The position numbers were made by a program, and so were the translations under genes. From Seiridium cupressi (taxonomy: Eukaryota > Ascomycota > Sordariomycetes > Amphisphaeriales > Sporocadaceae), in the NCBI GenBank assembly GCA_036674765.1, contig JARVKI010000216.1, forward strand, positions 1 to 13,780: a stretch of DNA of 13,780 nucleotides. The letters run 5' to 3'. How positions within the stretch are numbered: the stretch's first letter is position 1; each line of letters starts with the position of its first letter. Positions 10,500 through 13,780 of this stretch are shown here, one piece after another. The notes below the pieces were generated by a model. That model had not been told where the DNA came from. It worked only from the letters and a program-made list of their open reading frames with translations, and did not search any database.

Positions 10500-13400
10500 A
10501 TTTATTCTCTTCGTTCTCGTTTATTTTAGCGTATTAAAAATAAGCCTTAATATATCTTTATTTACCGTATAGGAAAAACTATTTTAAAAAATTATAAATT
10601 TCTTTATAAAGGGAAAAATATTACGAATATAAGTTAGAGGAAGCCGGAACGGAATAAACCCTACTCCGTAAGCACGGATTAAGACAATAATAAAAGACAA
10701 GTAAATACGAACGTGTAAGGAGCAAACATACCAGACATTAATACGGTAAAAACAAGGTAAACGGTAGGAATTAATTAAAGCCAACGATTAAAAGTAATTA
10801 GTAAAACTTATTAATTAACACTAATTATAATTAGTTTTATTTACTAAATAAATATAAGTAAATAAAATTAATAAAGGAATAAATAAATATATATATAATA
10901 AATATTTTTTATATAAATAATTATTATTTTAATAATTAATTTAAATATTTATTTATTTATAAATAAAACTTATTAAGTTTTAACGATTATATTTTTATTT
11001 TTAAAACTTAATATTTTTATTTTATATTACGTACTTTATTAATATAAATTTAATATTAATATATTATTTTAAAGTTTATTTTAACGATAATATATTCGTT
11101 ATATTTTAATTATTTTTATTTAAATATATATTCCGGTTTAAAAATTATTAAATAATATCGGTAAAATGTTTATTATTAATAAAAACAACGGTAATAATAG
11201 TAAAAAAGGAAAAAAATTATAAAGGTTATTTAAAAATAAACTTTTTAAAAATCTTTTATTTAAGTTATAAATATTAACTTTAATAAAAACGACGATTTTA
11301 AAGTTTTTAAAAAATAATACGAAAATATTCTTAAAGAAATTAAGCGATTTTAACGAGAAAAAAATCGTAAGGTTAAACTTATTTAAAAACTTTAAAATTT
11401 TAATACCGTTATATAAAAAGCAGTTAATATTATTATTATATTAATTTAAAAGATTAATAAATTTAAATTTAATATTTTTATACTTTATAATAAAACGCTT
11501 AAAAGGCTTAAAGGATATTTTACTTAAATTCGCGTTTATTATTTATTTTATATAAAAAGCTTTTAAAACGATTTTTAAAAGATTATTTATATAATATCCT
11601 TTTTAAAAAGACGCGCTTTCGCGTAATTCGAATTATACTTTTTTAAAATAAGCGAATATAAATAAATATTAAATTAATATAAAACGGAAATATAAAAGAT
11701 TTTTAAAATTTATACTAAATATAAAAAGGTATTTAAATTACTATTTTAAAACTTTAATAAGAAAAAATAAACCGAATAAAAACTTAAAAACTTTAAATAA
11801 AAAGCGTTTATATTAATATATATTATAAAATTTAAACGGATTATTATTTATATAAATTATATAAATAATATACGTATTATATTATATTATTAAAGGTTTA
11901 AAAAAGAAGTTAAGGATAAAATTAATAGGATTTTATACTTACCGATTAATTTTACCCCGTACGTAAAACTTATAATACGTATTAATAACTAATTATACGC
12001 TTAACAATCCGAAAAGAAATAAACCTTAAGGTATTAAAACCGTATTACCGTTAATATAAAAAAACCCCGGTAAAACGAATATAATAATTAAAACCGCGAT
12101 TAAAAAAATAAAACGTTATATAAATAATATAATAAACTTATAAATTTTAACGTTATAAAGCGAAAAAACGGCAGGTATAATAAAAAGTTAATAATATATT
12201 ATAATTATAAGAAAATAAAACATTTTATTAACGAATACCGCTCGTTTAAAAAGGAACGACCCTTTAAACTAGTTTTAAAAAGACGATAATTTAATTTTAC
12301 CGTAAAAAAAATAACTAAGTATAATAACTTATTTTAAACGGTATATTATAACGATTAATACGGGGTATATAAAGTAAATAAGGACGGAAGAGGATAATAT
12401 TTTATAATACCGGCTATTAAGATTATCGCGGTAGTAGGGAGAAGTCTCGCGGAGTAATAAATTAACGTTTACGGATACTTTACGTATTTTAACGAAAGCG
12501 GAAATAAATTTAATTAAAACTAAGTTATTATCCGCCGCGTAAAATAATAATAAAAGGAAAAAGGGTTAAATTAAACCGATATATTAAAGTTATAATTAAT
12601 TAAAGAAAGAATTAATAAAATTCTTATTATAATACGGTAATTTATTAAATATTAAAATAATTTTAAAACGGTAATTATTTTTAAAAGGTTATTTTATAAC
12701 GCTTTAAAATTTAAAAATATCTTAATAAAAACCGTTATAAAAAACGGATTTAATAACGTTTATATCTTTTATATAATATTTAAAAATATTATTTAATAAG
12801 GAATAAAACATTTAAATTATATAAATATATTATAAATTAATTATATTAATCGATTATATAATTAATATTTTAAAAAAAAACTAAAGTATAAATTCTTTTT
12901 TAAAAAATTAAAGCTGGATTTTATTAAAATATTATAAATTAAAAGATAAATAAAAAACGTTATTATTATTTATAAAAATCCTTAAAAATACGCGGTAATT
13001 ATTAACGATTTATAAAGAATACGCGAATATATTTTAAAATTATAAACGTAAAATTAATATAAAATTAATAAATGTTTAATTTACGCTAATAAGAAAAACT
13101 TAACTTAAAAGTAGATTAAAAAATATAATAAAGTAAAACGACTTTTAATTAAATTAAAATCCCTTTTACTTAACGTTATTATAAGTTAATAAGTAGAAAA
13201 AGACGATTTTAAAGAATTAATTAAAAAAGCGTTTAAAGAATAACGCGATGAAAAAGTCGGATTACGAATTTATAAAATTATAAATCGGATTTAAATATAA
13301 TAACGAAATAAAAAACTAATACCTTTTACGTAAATAATATTATAAATCCTTATAAAATTAAAAATAAAATAAGAAATTAATAAATTAAAATATAATAAAC

Positions 13401-13780
13401 CTTTAATATATTAAAGCCGGGAAGATTTATACGTAAATTACGCTTTTATTTATTAAAAAGTTAAAAATAAAAAAAAACGGCGACGATATAACCGACGCGA
13501 TAAACGTTTAAAAAACGATTAAAACTATATATAATAAAATAATAACGGTTAAATATTAAATTTTTATACGTTACGAAAATAAATATATATAACTATTTTA
13601 CGATTAAAATTTAAATTATAAATTAAAATATTAAAGTTTTAATTAATTTAAAAGTTTAAAGAAATTTTATTTTATTATAAATCGTTAATAAATTTTAAAT
13701 ATTATAAAAAAAAACGCTTTATTAATTTAAAATTATAAATAAAAAATTAATAATATATAATAATAAAATTATTAATATAA
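10500..13780. repeat. AT-rich, RIP-saturated repeat block (AT isochore), reaching the window's end
   Basis: Base composition changes within about 100-300 bp from mixed to very AT-rich and stays so to the end. From about 10790 the dinucleotides CpA and TpG are almost absent (only a handful, for example around 11167, 11418, 12173, 12810, 12913, 13071 and 13247), while TpA is everywhere and CpG, as in ACG, CGG and CGT words, is still frequent. Loss of CpA/TpG with retention of CpG is the mark of repeat-induced point mutation in Pezizomycotina, not of ordinary CpG deamination. RIP acts on duplicated DNA over a few hundred bp, so this block should descend from one or more transposable elements. 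No intact coding frame remains, and no terminal repeats could be defined by eye. A slightly GC-richer islet lies near 12400-12480. Confidence 0.93.
12128..12289 (+). pseudogene. Possible CCHC zinc-knuckle fossil of a retroelement gag/ORF1
   Basis: Inside the RIP block the plus-strand frame from 12128 stays open for 54 codons, unusual for such AT-rich DNA. A basic stretch (KRKNGRYNKK, about 12158-12187) is followed at 12197-12241 by Tyr codons at the first, fourth and fourteenth positions of a 14-residue segment and His (CAT, 12221-12223) at the ninth. A single TpG-to-TpA change, the RIP mutation, turns TGT or TGC into TAT or TAC, so the ancestral pattern would be CX2CX4HX4C, the nucleic-acid-binding knuckle of retrotransposon gag proteins and some LINE ORF1 proteins. 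HF after the His and a basic tail (SFKKERPFK) also fit. Element class (Ty3/gypsy, Ty1/copia or LINE) cannot be told. No reverse transcriptase motif was recognised downstream. Confidence 0.45.

Noticed and set aside
12970..13380. Plus-strand frame in the RIP block that reads as protein-like if TAA codons are taken as former CAA
   Set aside because: Its stop frequency, about one in eight or nine codons, is no lower than expected for random DNA of this composition, and no motif is visible, so it gives no evidence of a former gene.

Overview
The window looks like nuclear DNA of a filamentous ascomycete (Pezizomycotina, probably Sordariomycetes). The genes carry short GT-AG introns (55-171 nt). 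The ATP sulfurylase has the filamentous-fungal layout with a fused, degenerate APS-kinase-like domain. Intergenic DNA contains TACCTAGGTA-type words. The right quarter is an AT-rich block almost empty of CpA/TpG but still containing CpG, which is the footprint of repeat-induced point mutation (RIP). The species cannot be named from the sequence alone.

Layout, left to right: a pure run of 73 C (probably an assembly edge artefact); a gene-less 3' flank; ATP sulfurylase on the minus strand (five exons, 573 aa, complete); a gene-less upstream region of about 1 kb; a weak, decayed trace of an FAD-dependent aromatic-ring monooxygenase (minus strand); a complete intradiol ring-cleavage dioxygenase (minus strand, three exons, 330 aa, hydroxyquinol 1,2-dioxygenase-like); a 1.4 kb divergent intergenic region; a complete predicted seven-helix membrane protein of unknown function (plus strand, four exons, 452 aa); the 5' third of an amino-acid permease gene, broken by frameshifts, two TGG-to-TAG stops and a probably destroyed splice donor (minus strand); a 22-nt poly(A) tract at a compositional border; and about 3.3 kb of saturated RIP DNA that still holds a short open frame resembling a CCHC zinc knuckle of a retroelement.

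ATP sulfurylase is core sulfate assimilation and has no visible functional link to its neighbours. The dioxygenase and the monooxygenase relic would fit a former aromatic-catabolism pair (ring hydroxylation, then ring cleavage). The permease relic lies within 1 kb of the RIP block and its point lesions are all of RIP type, so it looks like a gene damaged by RIP, either as part of a duplication or by leakage from the repeat. I found no CRISPR, tRNA, rRNA or prokaryote-like feature. No clearly new multi-gene system is evident; the most notable items are the RIP-scarred permease, the zinc-knuckle fossil, the Ser509 variant of ATP sulfurylase and the uncharacterised 7-TM protein.
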